The notes beneath the pieces are model-generated. The model did not search any database. It was not told where the DNA came from and saw nothing but the letters and a program-made list of their open reading frames with translations. A stretch of DNA of 64,000 bases from Desulfomicrobium sp. UBA5193 (GTDB lineage: Bacteria > Desulfobacterota > Desulfovibrionia > Desulfovibrionales > Desulfomicrobiaceae): positions 1 to 64,000 of the forward strand of contig DHWB01000014.1 in the NCBI GenBank assembly GCA_002412965.1. Direction: 5' to 3'. The translations under genes were made by a program, and so were the position numbers. Shown here piece after piece: positions 8,168 to 17,542 of the stretch. Each line of letters begins with the position of its first letter. Within the stretch, counting starts at the first letter, position 1.

Positions 8168-10132
8168 TCAGGCCTGGAGAGGTGGGGTGTCGGGAAATTC
8201 CAAGGTCATCATGGTCCCAGACCCTGGCAATGACTGTGCGTAGATGAGGCCCCCGTGGCCGCGCACGATGCGCTGGCACAGGTAGAGGCCAAGTCCCACG
8301 CCCGTGGGCTTGCCGCTGGTAAAGAAGAGATCGAAAACCCGCAACAGATTGTCCCTCGGTATGCCTGGGCCGTTGTCGACAACGCACAGGGAGACCGTGC
8401 TACCGTCAGGGGAAACACGGGTCCGCAACAAAAGAGTGGCGCATGTTCCGGGACCTGGAGACATGGCGTCCACGGCGTTGATGATGAGATTGAGCAGAAC
8501 GTGCGAGACGAGGTGCATGTCGCACCTGAGGAGCACCCCACCCTGGGCTAGGTCCTGCCGCACCTCCACGTCCCTGAGTTTGTGGCGCATGAGCCCGAGG
8601 CAATCCGTGACCACATCGTTGAGATCGACATCCGTTACACTCATATCGCCGGTCTTGGAAAGGAGCAGCAGACGCTGCGACAGAGCACCCATTCGCTCCA
8701 GGCTGCGCGAAATGGAGACCAGCCCCTCGCGCTCCTCCTGCGGCAGATCGAGGGACTGCAGATTGTCGATGTTGACTTGGATGATGGCCAAAGGGTTGTT
8801 GACCTCGTGGGCGAAACCGGCAGCCATGGCCCCGACGATGGCCAACCGGTCCTGTTCCTGCATGACGCGCTGCAAGATCTTGTCCTGAGTCACGTTGCGC
8901 AGGAAGCAGCAGGTCAGCGTCGAATCAATGTCCACCGGCCTTTCCACGACGATGACCTCGACCTCCAAAGGATCCATGCCGGGGCGCTGGAACATCAGCG
9001 TCTCCGCAGCGCGGTGCACGAGCTGTGAAAACTTCAACATCTCGTGCAGATGCCTGTTGTCCTTGTCCAGAACATGGTCGAGAAGATTTCCAGGATGTTC
9101 GGCCCGGGGCAACCCCAATTCCTGCACGGCGATGGTGTTGGCGAAATGGATCTCGCCGTCGCTTCCAACGAGAAGCGCCATGAACGGGGTCGACTCGACC
9201 AGCATCCTGTAGCGCTGTTCGGAAAGATATAGGCCCGCAGTGACTTTCTCCACCATCCTGCGCAACTGCCGGTTCCAGAAAACGACGCCAAGGACACCCA
9301 GAATCATGGCCAGAGTTCCTATCAAACCCCAACGGCCATAACGCTCCCAGAGTTTGTGCTGGCCATCGAGACGAATCCAACGGCCTCCGATTTTCTGCAT
9401 GGTTCCGTCTTCCTTCATCTCCCGCGAGGCGCGGGAGACGCTTTCGACCAGGGCGGCATCCTCCTTGCGTCCGACAACGCTCAAGGGCACCTCCTCGAGG
9501 GCAGGCCCCACTCCCAAGACATTTCGCAGGCCCAGATCCCGGACAACGAATTCACCCGCGTTCCTGTCCACGACCAGGAACGCGTGGATGTACTTGCGAT
9601 CCGCTGACAGCATACCCTCCACAACGGAGACGAACTCTATGGCTTGCTTGGGCTTGGCGTGCTTGAGGATGAAATCCCGCGTGTCGTAGGACGAATAGCC
9701 GACCACCAAACCGTCGAGATCTGAAACGCTGAGGACTTTGTCGAGATCCTTGTGCACGTAGAGTTGGTAGAAGATGGAGCGGTAGGCGGGGTATGTGATC
9801 TGGGAGGGAGCGACAGCGCGGCTGCTCGGTATGGGGGCGATGTCGAACTCGCCCCGCATCAGGAGTTCGTCGAACACCTTCCAGTCTGAAACAAGGCTGA
9901 ACTGCACAGAACGGCCGATTCTCCGCCCGACCTCCTCATAGAGTTCGACACTCATGCCGGTCAGGGAACCGTTCTCCGCGTACATGACATAGGGTGGAGC
10001 CAGACCGCGCAACCCTACACAAAAACTCGCGGATGGGCCGGCGTCGCCTTCTCCCGCCGCCCATGCCGGAAGCTTGGACTGGAACAGCCCCAGGAGCAGG
10101 ATCGCAAAAGAAAGCGTCTTTCGTATCGTCAT
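8168..10132 (-). CDS. Histidine kinase with periplasmic SBP_bac_3 sensor and PAS domain
   Basis: The 654-residue protein has a signal peptide, a periplasmic solute-binding domain (about 30-255), a TM helix near 270-290, a PAS domain (about 310-420), and the kinase core. The core shows the H-box FAHEVNNPLAI, N-box LNLIINAVDAM, G1 DNGPGIP and G2 GVGLGLYL. I start at 10132 (MTIRK) because AAGGGG lies upstream. It is encoded upstream of ASST1 on the same strand and divergently from the next kinase, and has no regulator beside it. It may signal to one of the two NtrC-type regulators in the window. Confidence 0.88.
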   Translation of the reverse strand: MTIRKTLSFAILLLGLFQSKLPAWAAGEGDAGPSASFCVGLRGLAPPYVMYAENGSLTGMSVELYEEVGRRIGRSVQFSLVSDWKVFDELLMRGEFDIAPIPSSRAVAPSQITYPAYRSIFYQLYVHKDLDKVLSVSDLDGLVVGYSSYDTRDFILKHAKPKQAIEFVSVVEGMLSADRKYIHAFLVVDRNAGEFVVRDLGLRNVLGVGPALEEVPLSVVGRKEDAALVESVSRASREMKEDGTMQKIGGRWIRLDGQHKLWERYGRWGLIGTLAMILGVLGVVFWNRQLRRMVEKVTAGLYLSEQRYRMLVESTPFMALLVGSDGEIHFANTIAVQELGLPRAEHPGNLLDHVLDKDNRHLHEMLKFSQLVHRAAETLMFQRPGMDPLEVEVIVVERPVDIDSTLTCCFLRNVTQDKILQRVMQEQDRLAIVGAMAAGFAHEVNNPLAIIQVNIDNLQSLDLPQEEREGLVSISRSLERMGALSQRLLLLSKTGDMSVTDVDLNDVVTDCLGLMRHKLRDVEVRQDLAQGGVLLRCDMHLVSHVLLNLIINAVDAMSPGPGTCATLLLRTRVSPDGSTVSLCVVDNGPGIPRDNLLRVFDLFFTSGKPTGVGLGLYLCQRIVRGHGGLIYAQSLPGSGTMMTLEFPDTPPLQA

Positions 10133-10307
10133 CTTAAGCCCCTTCAACCGCTCGACACCTGCGCGGAAAACCGCACAAATTCCACATGGAAGTCGCCCCT
10201 CCGGACGAACGCGTTCTTTCTGTTCGCCATGTTACGCAAAGGGCACACATTTTGCCTTTAGATGTTGGACCTCGCTCAAACAAACCATCACACACTTCCA
10301 GGGAACC

Positions 10308-12278
10308 ATGCCGCGTCTCATCCGTCTGTTCATTCTGATCATGGCCCTGACGCTTCCCGTCTGGACGCCGATCTCAGCAGATACATCACAAGGTTCGGCT
10401 TTGACAGTCGGAATTGTCAAGAACAATCCCCCTTACTCCTTCAAGGAGGGGGGAAACAACGTACGCGGACTCTGCGTCGACTTGTCCGCGTTGGTGAGCA
10501 GGAGCATGGGCAGGGAAATACGTTTCGTCGAATTTCCCATGGCCGAGTTGCGAGGTCGTCTCGAGGACGGCACCGTCGACGTCATCTTCTGCGGCACCAT
10601 GCGCGATGTCGAGCAGAACCACTTCCTCGCGATTCCCATCGGCATCAATCTGCAGCGCCGCATTTTCGTCAACCACAAATGCGCCACGGTGACTTGCTAC
10701 AAAGACCTCGGCAGCCACGTGGTCGTGCTGCTCGAAGGCGACACTCCGACCTTGCCGCCGCTTCCCGAAAGCACGACCTTCGTCCGCAAACCGACCTACT
10801 TGGAGGCGCTCAACATGCTCGAATCGGGAGAGGCGGACGTCTTCATCGCCCCTTCCGAGCTGACAGCGCACTATCTCATCCAACGGCACGAACTGAAGAA
10901 CGTGCGCCAAGTCGGGCTGGTGGTCGACGAGGATCAACTGGCCATCCTCACCGCAGCCTCGAACCGTGATCTCCACCACTCCCTGAGTACGGCCATCGAC
11001 AGAATACAACGGCAGAACGGCCTGCATCTCCTCAGGGAAAAATGGCTCGGCCGCGACCCTGCCCTGCCCTCTGCCATGCAACGCTACGGTAAATGGATCG
11101 GGATTGTTTCCCTGCTCCTGCTGGTGGTGATTCTCCTGGTGGCCATCTGGAACTGGGGCCTGAAGAAAAAAGTGGAAAGAATGACGGCTGACCTTGGCAG
11201 GTCCGAACGGCGGTACCGGGTCCTCTTCGAATCCTCACCCGACATGATTTTCCTTCTGACCCCGGAGGGCTGTATCCGCCACGCCAACAAGCGCAGCCGG
11301 AGCGCCTTCAACAGTGACGGCGCGACCTGCCTCGACATCAACAACCTCGTGACTGTTGACGAAAAAAAACGCTTGCGCCAGTTCCTTTTCGAAGTGTTCG
11401 GAAACCACTACGCCAAGGACGAATTCTACGTGGCCCTCAAGGATGGACATTTTCTCGACCTGGAGATCATCGCCACCCTGGTGCAGGATTTCGAGGACGG
11501 CCCCCTGGCCTGCTGCTTCGCCCGCGACGTGACCGAACGAAACCGCATGGAGGAAGACCTGCTCCAGTCCGAACGGCTGTCCATGATCGGCAAAATGGCC
11601 GCCGGGGTGGCCCACGAGATCAACAATCCCCTGAGCATCGTCCTGGCCCATGCCGAAGAATCCCTGCACGAGAACCTCAGCCCCGAAGAGCAGCGCAAGA
11701 ATCTCGAGGCCATCGTGCGCAACGCGCAACGGGCCGGGCAAATCACCATGACTCTCCTTTCCCTGGCGTCACCGTCGAACTACTGTCCTGCCCAAGTGGA
11801 CATGGCGGAAATCATCCGGGAAAGCCTGGCCTTCCTGCGGCCAAAACTCAAGATTATCACGATCCGGGAGAACCTTCCCACAGGCCTTTCCGTTCATGCC
11901 GACGCCTTCGCCCTGCAGCAGGTCTTCATCAACCTGCTGATCAATGCCCTCACCGCCCTGGACGAAGAACCGGGCACCATCTCCGTGGACCTGCGCGTGC
12001 ATTTGTGCAACGAGGATTCGACGGTGCAGGTCACGGTCTGCGACACGGGGCGCGGCATCGAACGGGCATCCTTGCAAAACATTTTCGAACCGTTCTACAC
12101 GTCACGCAAGAAAGGCTTCGGACTTGGCCTGTTCATCTCGCGGCGCATCATCGAAAAACACGGGGGGGCCATCTATGCAGAGTCGGAACCGGGCAAGTAC
12201 ACGAGCGTGATCGTGGAACTGCCATCCATGCCGAACCCCCTCCCTAACCCCACACCGGACGGAGAGCACCATGCCTGA
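10308..12278 (+). CDS. Histidine kinase with periplasmic SBP_bac_3 sensor and PAS domain
   Basis: The protein has about 656 residues. It starts at the ATG after AGGGAACC, with a signal peptide (cleaved near ISA), a binding domain (SALTVGIVKNNPPYSF onward, to about 255), one TM helix near 270-292, a PAS domain (about 310-430), then HisKA (VAHEINNPLSIV) and HATPase (N-box LLINALTAL, DTGRGI, GFGLGLF). It shares architecture with the kinases at 1884 and 8168, suggesting duplication with ligand divergence. Its 3' end overlaps the next regulator gene by 8 bases, so the pair is co-translated. Confidence 0.92.
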   Translation: MPRLIRLFILIMALTLPVWTPISADTSQGSALTVGIVKNNPPYSFKEGGNNVRGLCVDLSALVSRSMGREIRFVEFPMAELRGRLEDGTVDVIFCGTMRDVEQNHFLAIPIGINLQRRIFVNHKCATVTCYKDLGSHVVVLLEGDTPTLPPLPESTTFVRKPTYLEALNMLESGEADVFIAPSELTAHYLIQRHELKNVRQVGLVVDEDQLAILTAASNRDLHHSLSTAIDRIQRQNGLHLLREKWLGRDPALPSAMQRYGKWIGIVSLLLLVVILLVAIWNWGLKKKVERMTADLGRSERRYRVLFESSPDMIFLLTPEGCIRHANKRSRSAFNSDGATCLDINNLVTVDEKKRLRQFLFEVFGNHYAKDEFYVALKDGHFLDLEIIATLVQDFEDGPLACCFARDVTERNRMEEDLLQSERLSMIGKMAAGVAHEINNPLSIVLAHAEESLHENLSPEEQRKNLEAIVRNAQRAGQITMTLLSLASPSNYCPAQVDMAEIIRESLAFLRPKLKIITIRENLPTGLSVHADAFALQQVFINLLINALTALDEEPGTISVDLRVHLCNEDSTVQVTVCDTGRGIERASLQNIFEPFYTSRKKGFGLGLFISRRIIEKHGGAIYAESEPGKYTSVIVELPSMPNPLPNPTPDGEHHA

Positions 12279-13626
12279 CAAGATACTCATCATCGACGAC
12301 GAGGATGAACTGCTCCTCGCCCTGGCCCGCTACTTCAAGCGACTGGGGATCTCGGTGCACACGGCCACGTCTGCCCTGGAAGGGTGGCGACACATCGATG
12401 AGACCATGTACGACTTGGTCATTTCCGACCTCGCCATGCCCGGCATGAGTGGCCTTGAACTTCTGGAAAAGGTCCGCGCCGTAGACCACCTCACACCGTT
12501 CATTGTCATGACGGGCGTCGGCACCATCGAGACGGCCGTGGAGGCCATCAAACACGGAGCCTACCACTACATCGCCAAGCCCTTCAAAACACAGGAACTG
12601 GAACTCCTGGCCAGACGGGCCATCGAGCACGGCAAGCTGCACCGCAAGCTGGCCTCCGTGAGCCAGCAGAGCGCAACGGACCACCCCAGCGAGATGATCC
12701 TGGGCACCAACCGTTCCGTGAAGGAAGTCATGCATACCATCGCCAAGATCTCGCAGTCCACGGCATCCGTGCTCATCCAGGGGGAAACCGGGACGGGCAA
12801 GTCCATGTTCGCGCGGCACATACACGAATCCAGCGAACGAAGACCCCAGCCATTCTATACTATCGACTGCGGTGCGCTGACGGAGAATCTCCTGGAAAGC
12901 GAACTATTCGGCCACGTCAAGGGCGCCTTCACCGGCGCGATCTGCGCCAAGCGAGGGCTGCTGGAAGAGGCACAGGGCGGCACCATTTTCCTCGACGAGA
13001 TAGGGGAACTTACTCTTTCGACCCAGGTCAAACTGCTGCGGGCCATTCAGGAACTGGAAATCAAGCCCGTGGGCGGCAACAAGCCCGTCAAGATCGACGT
13101 CCGCTTCATCTCCGCCACCAGCCGCGACCTCAATATCGAGATCAAGGAGCAGCGGTTCCGCAAGGACCTCTACTTCCGTTTGACCGTCATCCCCCTGAAA
13201 CTCCCGCCTCTGCGGGAGCGCAAGGAAGACCTGCTGCTGTTCATCAATTACTTCGTGCACAAGCTGGGCGCTCGGTACTGTAAGCGCATTACGGAGATAG
13301 CTCCGTGTGCGCTGACAGTGCTCATGGAGTCGCCCTGGCGGGGCAACATCCGGGAGCTCGAAAACGTGCTGGAGCGGGCGGTGCTGCTGGCCAACGGCCC
13401 GACCATAACCGTCGACACGCTCTTCTCCCAACCCGAAGAACGTTTCGAAAATGAGGAGGACCGCACTCCCGTACCCCTCAAGGATGCCGTCGAACTGGCC
13501 GAGAAGCAGGCCATCCGCCAGGCCCTGCTCATCGCCGCCGGCAACAGGACCAAGGCCGCGCAGTATCTGGGCATCGGACGGCGTACGCTCTATGACAAGA
13601 TGGATGCCTACTCGATGAACGAATGA
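12271..13626 (+). CDS. NtrC-family sigma-54 response regulator
   Basis: The 451-residue protein begins MPDKILIIDDEDELL. The receiver Asp lies in LVISDLAMPG, the AAA+ core has GETGTGKS and GAFTGA, and the C-terminal Fis-type helix-turn-helix includes GNRTKAAQYLGIGRRTLY. It is very close in plan to the regulator at 556-1887. It is the probable partner of the overlapping upstream kinase and a candidate activator of the -24/-12 promoters in the ASST/Mo-enzyme region. Confidence 0.94.
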   Translation: MPDKILIIDDEDELLLALARYFKRLGISVHTATSALEGWRHIDETMYDLVISDLAMPGMSGLELLEKVRAVDHLTPFIVMTGVGTIETAVEAIKHGAYHYIAKPFKTQELELLARRAIEHGKLHRKLASVSQQSATDHPSEMILGTNRSVKEVMHTIAKISQSTASVLIQGETGTGKSMFARHIHESSERRPQPFYTIDCGALTENLLESELFGHVKGAFTGAICAKRGLLEEAQGGTIFLDEIGELTLSTQVKLLRAIQELEIKPVGGNKPVKIDVRFISATSRDLNIEIKEQRFRKDLYFRLTVIPLKLPPLRERKEDLLLFINYFVHKLGARYCKRITEIAPCALTVLMESPWRGNIRELENVLERAVLLANGPTITVDTLFSQPEERFENEEDRTPVPLKDAVELAEKQAIRQALLIAAGNRTKAAQYLGIGRRTLYDKMDAYSMNE

Positions 13627-13708
13627 ATATGATCATGCTCATCTGTCGCGATGAAGCGAAGATGATTGAAGGTCGGGAGGTGCCCCTTGTGAGGACAAGG
13701 CGCACACA

Positions 13709-13788
13709 GTCACAAAGATACCATTTCAAGGTCATCGCGCACTTTCAGCAGCAGGTATACCAAACCAAAAGTCCCACCGATACCATTT
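13709..13788. repeat. Two direct repeats, possible transposon-end remnant
   Basis: GTCACAAAGATACCATTT at 13709-13726 recurs as GTCCCACCGATACCATTT at 13771-13788, 62 bases apart and in the same orientation. No gene occupies 13627-13895. Repeated short motifs of this kind occur at the ends of IS21-type elements, so this may be a scar. That reading is tentative and no transposase is present. Confidence 0.4.
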
Positions 13789-13895
13789 CGGAACTGTCTT
13801 CTATGACCCGTAAATGTTGTGACCGTCCGAAGAGTTGTGCCAGCATGACTGCATATTGGGGATGGTCTTTTTGAAGTGTTGCAAATGGGCTCGTT

Positions 13896-15077
13896 TTATA
13901 TGTTCTTGCGGGACAGAGAATTTTTTAGGGACTTAACTATTTCGAAATGTAAAGAGCGCATTGCTGACGCAGAGTTGATGTTCGGAAAGATCAAGAATAC
14001 TGAATTGAGATGTCTGCGCACCTTTGCTCGAATTGAATTAATTTTTGCAGACTTGCATAGCAATAAAAATCTTTCTTTCAATAAGAAATAGTAGTATATT
14101 ATTTTATTATGTTTAGTAGATTTTTCAAGTGTGTCATGAAGACGCAAATTTTGGGACTCGAGGATTAATGCTTTTTGTAAAGCACTTTCAAGGCGATATG
14201 ACTCGTCAATGATGCTTTTTAAGAAATCAAGATTCTTAGAGAATAAGATGTCAAATTTCGATATTTCATCATAACATGTAAAATCATTTATGCGTGTACG
14301 TTCGCAAGCAATGTTATTGATCAGTAAGTACATGTCTTTTAAGAAAGAAGGTATGCTGTCGCAATCGATCAGATCCTGAATTTTGTAATTTGTGGATCGC
14401 AGGGACTTAGATAAAAACTTGGTGTTGTATTCTTGAAATTGACTGCCGTTTATTTCGAACGAGAGGTCAAGGGCTGCGGCGATCCTGGTCAATTCCTTTC
14501 CCGGTTGCTCCAGCATGTTGTCGTAGTCGACCACTACCCTGGGCCTGGATGCAGAGTATATCATGCTGCAGAGCATATACTCAAGCCAGAGGACATGCCC
14601 CTTGATGAAAGGGAATCCATCGCGTGCGCAGAGGGACTTCGCCACGCTCAGCGGGTTTCGGCATGCGATTACGTAACTGACGGCGATTCCGGATCTTTCA
14701 AACACTTCGTCCCAGAATGGCAGGATGCGGGAAGCCCGTGGGTCCTTCAATCCAATTATCCCGTTTGCCGCAAATTTTTCATCCAGAAAGGCTGCGGCCC
14801 GCTCCATGAGGGGGCGAAGTCGCGAGGAGCGCAGGTCAGTTGGGTCTATACGTCCAAGCGTGTGCCATTCAAGTCCGAATGATTGCAGCACGTCAGTATT
14901 GATAGCATTGAAGTCAAGATCCTCCCAAAATCCCTTCGGGTTTTCGGTACGTGGAGATCTGAGGCGGGTTCCAAGATTGCCTCCCAAAACCTCAAGTCCT
15001 CGAGTCACGGCACTCGTGCCGCTTCGATGCATCCCGATAACTAGGATGGCCCGTCGGGTAATGGACGCTTGATTCAT
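13896..15077 (-). CDS. PAPS-type sulfotransferase family protein
   Basis: The protein has about 393 residues. The N-terminal half holds the sulfotransferase 5'-phosphosulfate loop (GMHRSGTSAVTRGL) and a 3'-phosphate-binding stretch (ACRNPLSVAKSL), with NPKGFWED between. The C-terminal 150 residues are Lys/Asn-rich, probably coiled, and AT-rich in base composition. The start at 15077 (MNQASITRR) has AGGGAA upstream, while an upstream ATG lacks one. It would be cytoplasmic and transfer sulfate to a carbohydrate or other acceptor. The low G+C and isolation between scars and terminators suggest separate acquisition. It is unrelated by fold to the ASST proteins nearby. Confidence 0.75.
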   Translation of the reverse strand: MNQASITRRAILVIGMHRSGTSAVTRGLEVLGGNLGTRLRSPRTENPKGFWEDLDFNAINTDVLQSFGLEWHTLGRIDPTDLRSSRLRPLMERAAAFLDEKFAANGIIGLKDPRASRILPFWDEVFERSGIAVSYVIACRNPLSVAKSLCARDGFPFIKGHVLWLEYMLCSMIYSASRPRVVVDYDNMLEQPGKELTRIAAALDLSFEINGSQFQEYNTKFLSKSLRSTNYKIQDLIDCDSIPSFLKDMYLLINNIACERTRINDFTCYDEISKFDILFSKNLDFLKSIIDESYRLESALQKALILESQNLRLHDTLEKSTKHNKIIYYYFLLKERFLLLCKSAKINSIRAKVRRHLNSVFLIFPNINSASAMRSLHFEIVKSLKNSLSRKNI

Positions 15078-15280
15078 TGTATTCCCTTTGTCGACTATTT
15101 GCTGTCCCTTTTTACTCCGAGCCATAAATGGTTAACATTTTGCCGCCAACCCTTCGACCAGCAAGCGTTAGCGGGTAATTGACGTTAACTATTTCCTTGT
15201 CGGAGCAATAATTATAGCCACTCGAAGTCCTCCCTACGGCGTAATCAGCGAGAGACAACCCGGTACGCGTGGATAAAAGG

Positions 15281-15311
15281 GGAAAGGCCCGGTCTTCGAC
15301 CGGGCCTTTCC
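15281..15311 (-). terminator. Terminator-like perfect 14-bp hairpin
   Basis: GGAAAGGCCCGGTC (15281-15294) and GACCGGGCCTTTCC (15298-15311) pair around a TTC loop. CCTTTTATCC follows on the minus strand. It lies downstream of the ASST2/helix-hairpin-helix genes and likely ends their transcript. Confidence 0.75.
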
Positions 15312-15429
15312 GGTTGAGGAGGTGGAAGTGCATGGCCTCTGTCACACTTAGAGGAGAGGAGCTAAGCGTCAGTGATGGAAATCGCGCACCTCTTTTGCGG
15401 CCATTATGCCAACGGCAGCAAAATTTGAT

Positions 15430-15753
15430 CTAACACTTCGAGGGGGCCAGGGCCGGTTCAGCGTCGGGATCGAACACGATGTCCCCGTCCTTTTCCACCG
15501 GATTCAGCTCCTCGATGAAATCCTGAGTCATTCCAGGGACCTTGAGTAGATCCGTGGGCTCTTTAAAAGACCCGTTAGCGTTGCGGTACTCGACGATGGC
15601 CTTGGCCAGCTCGGCCGAAATCTTCACGTCCTCAATGGCGACCAGTTCTTCGGCAGTGGCCTTGTTGAAGCTGACGATCCCTCCGGCCCAGGCCGCGGCG
15701 GCACACATGGTCAACATTACAGCGATGCAAATCGTCAATACGCTCTTCTTCAT
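15430..15753 (-). CDS. Exported helix-hairpin-helix (ComEA-like) protein
   Basis: The 107-residue protein has a Sec signal peptide (cleaved at AWA). A single helix-hairpin-helix domain follows: FNKATAEELVAIEDV, AKAIVEYRNANGSFKEPTDLLKVPGM. The tail is acidic and ends in a Cys (APSKC). The fold usually binds DNA non-specifically (ComEA) or proteins. A periplasmic copy directly behind an ASST gene, with a second copy behind the Mo-enzyme gene at 19022, points to a partner role in this system rather than DNA uptake. It is 43 bases from ASST2 and probably cotranscribed. Confidence 0.8.
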   Translation of the reverse strand: MKKSVLTICIAVMLTMCAAAAWAGGIVSFNKATAEELVAIEDVKISAELAKAIVEYRNANGSFKEPTDLLKVPGMTQDFIEELNPVEKDGDIVFDPDAEPALAPSKC

Positions 15754-15796
15754 GGTCTTACTCCTTTAGATTTTGATGAAATCCTACTGTTCAACA

Positions 15797-17242
15797 TCAG
15801 GCGCCGGGTTTGATCCGGAACGTCTCCCGTACCGGAGGAATGACCGCGTTCTCGACGGGCTTCTTGAGCTGCGGAACATAGTCGTATGGAATCCTGTAGG
15901 CACGGTAGACAAGGTTGAAATCCCCGTTATCCTTGACATAGTAGGGGCTGATGTACTCCCAGACGATTTCGTGGTCGGGTGAGACCTCCTGCAACTGCCC
16001 CACCGCGCCGTTGGTGATCAACGTATTCCCGTTGGGAAGCCGTTGGGCGGAGCTGACGTAATCACTGTAGAACTGATACTTGTTGCGCAACCCCATCTGC
16101 TTGGCGGAATGCTCCCAGACAACATCTAACGTTCTGGGGTCGATTTCGATAACCCTGGAGTAATCCCTGCGGGCGTCGGACCATCCGAAATGGGCACCAG
16201 GATTGCGGGGGCCATATCCACCGTAACCACCATTGTCGTAAATCATGATATTTCCCTCGCCGGGCAGGCCCTTGGGGATCATGTGGGTATGGTGCTGGCC
16301 GATGATCTGCTCAAGCTTCTTGTAGGCCTTCTTGACCTCCTCGCCGTTGAAGAGCCAGGGGGTGTCGGGGTAGTATAGCGGGCCGATCTGCCACACGATC
16401 TTGCCGGTGGCCTTCTCAATGATGTGACTTGAGTTGGTCTGTCGGCAGGAGATGATGATGTTCTCGGGGTTGAACATCTTGTATTTGACGGGGTCCTCGG
16501 CATACCACTTGTTGGGCCCGAGATACGAGGCGCTATTGACGTGGATCCAGTCACCGCCCTTCATGCCCGGCGTGCGCGACATGGAGAAGGTCGGATACGC
16601 GCGCATGGTCTCGAGCACTTCCGGCGGGAAGTTGAACTCCTCGAAGTGTTCGTTCCCGAGCCATTCCCAAACGATCTTCCCATCCTTGTCCACCTCAATG
16701 AGATGATCGTCCATGAGGAGTTTGTCGGTGATCTTGGGATTCTCAACGAACTTGTTGCTCAGAATGAGAATTTTGCCCTTGTAATTGTCCACCTCGAGGC
16801 CCGGTGCGTGATACCCTACAGGACTGCCTTCAAACTGGTAATCATGGTGATAGCCCGCACTGGGCAAATGACGCACCGTCTTACCGTCCCAGTCCACGAC
16901 AACGAAATCCGTGGAATGAGGGTCGCCCCAGACGCGCCCCTTCTTCTCGGGAGTTGGTCGCCGCGAACCGGCCAGGTAACCGCCCTTGAGTAGCTTGGGC
17001 GGGTGTTCCTCCTGGCAGATGTCCTTCCACTGCTTGACCACGTTGCCGTTCATATCGATGAGAACAGTGCCCTCGGATTCGACTTCGGTCCCGAACAGGG
17101 TGTAACCAGACCAGCACTTCTCCGGCTTGTAGATGGTCGTACCGTGGGGAAACACTGTGGGAAATGCGAACCCCGCGACTGGCGACACGGCCAGTCCGAC
17201 AGCCCCCACCGCACACCCGCGTAAAAATTCTCTTCTTTTCAT
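15797..17242 (-). CDS. Arylsulfotransferase-family (ASST) protein, Tat-exported
   Basis: The 481-residue protein starts at 17242 (AAGGA upstream) with a twin-arginine leader, MKRREFLRGCAVGAVGLAV. ASST motifs are YTLFGTEVESEGTVLIDMNG, DWDGKTVRHL, WIHVNSASYLGP, CRQTNSSHII, GQHHTHMIP and NIMIYDNGGYGG. It differs from the protein at 6630 in export route (Tat, so it probably folds in the cytoplasm or carries a cofactor or partner) and in having HHTH in place of HDAH. Its own sigma-54 promoter sits just upstream, after the terminator of the Mo-enzyme operon. Activity as a PAPS-independent sulfotransferase is the family expectation, not shown. Confidence 0.85.
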   Translation of the reverse strand: MKRREFLRGCAVGAVGLAVSPVAGFAFPTVFPHGTTIYKPEKCWSGYTLFGTEVESEGTVLIDMNGNVVKQWKDICQEEHPPKLLKGGYLAGSRRPTPEKKGRVWGDPHSTDFVVVDWDGKTVRHLPSAGYHHDYQFEGSPVGYHAPGLEVDNYKGKILILSNKFVENPKITDKLLMDDHLIEVDKDGKIVWEWLGNEHFEEFNFPPEVLETMRAYPTFSMSRTPGMKGGDWIHVNSASYLGPNKWYAEDPVKYKMFNPENIIISCRQTNSSHIIEKATGKIVWQIGPLYYPDTPWLFNGEEVKKAYKKLEQIIGQHHTHMIPKGLPGEGNIMIYDNGGYGGYGPRNPGAHFGWSDARRDYSRVIEIDPRTLDVVWEHSAKQMGLRNKYQFYSDYVSSAQRLPNGNTLITNGAVGQLQEVSPDHEIVWEYISPYYVKDNGDFNLVYRAYRIPYDYVPQLKKPVENAVIPPVRETFRIKPGA

Positions 17243-17322
17243 CACGTCTTCCTTTTGGTTTTTTTTGAAGGCGTTACGGCCACATGAACGACCGGAACGA
17301 TCCATATGTGTTAAAAGTGCAT

Positions 17323-17338
17323 GGCAGAAAGCGTGCCA
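17323..17338 (-). promoter_or_regulatory. Sigma-54 promoter of the second ASST gene
   Basis: Read on the minus strand the site is TGGCAC-GCTTT-CTGCC, a perfect -24 box and CTGC at -12 with exact spacing, about 80 bases before the start at 17242. Confidence 0.72.
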
Positions 17339-17481
17339 AGAGTTTTCTGTTTTTATTTTCGGATTGTTACGCTAGAAACGAGAAAACCGTTTCAACCCGG
17401 ACGCCTAACCTTGTGCACGTTCCCGCGCACTCTGCGTAAAACCGTGGGGTGTACGGCACACAGAAAACAGTCCCTATTCTT

Positions 17482-17512
17482 AAAAAAGGCCGCCGGACAA
17501 ACTCCGGCGGCC
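17482..17512 (-). terminator. Rho-independent terminator of the Mo-enzyme operon
   Basis: GGCCGCCGG (17488-17496) pairs with CCGGCGGCC (17504-17512). On the minus strand six T residues follow. It lies 30 bases past the cytochrome b stop. Confidence 0.85.
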
Positions 17513-17542
17513 TACAAGGGAGGGTCGCGAAGCGGACACGGA

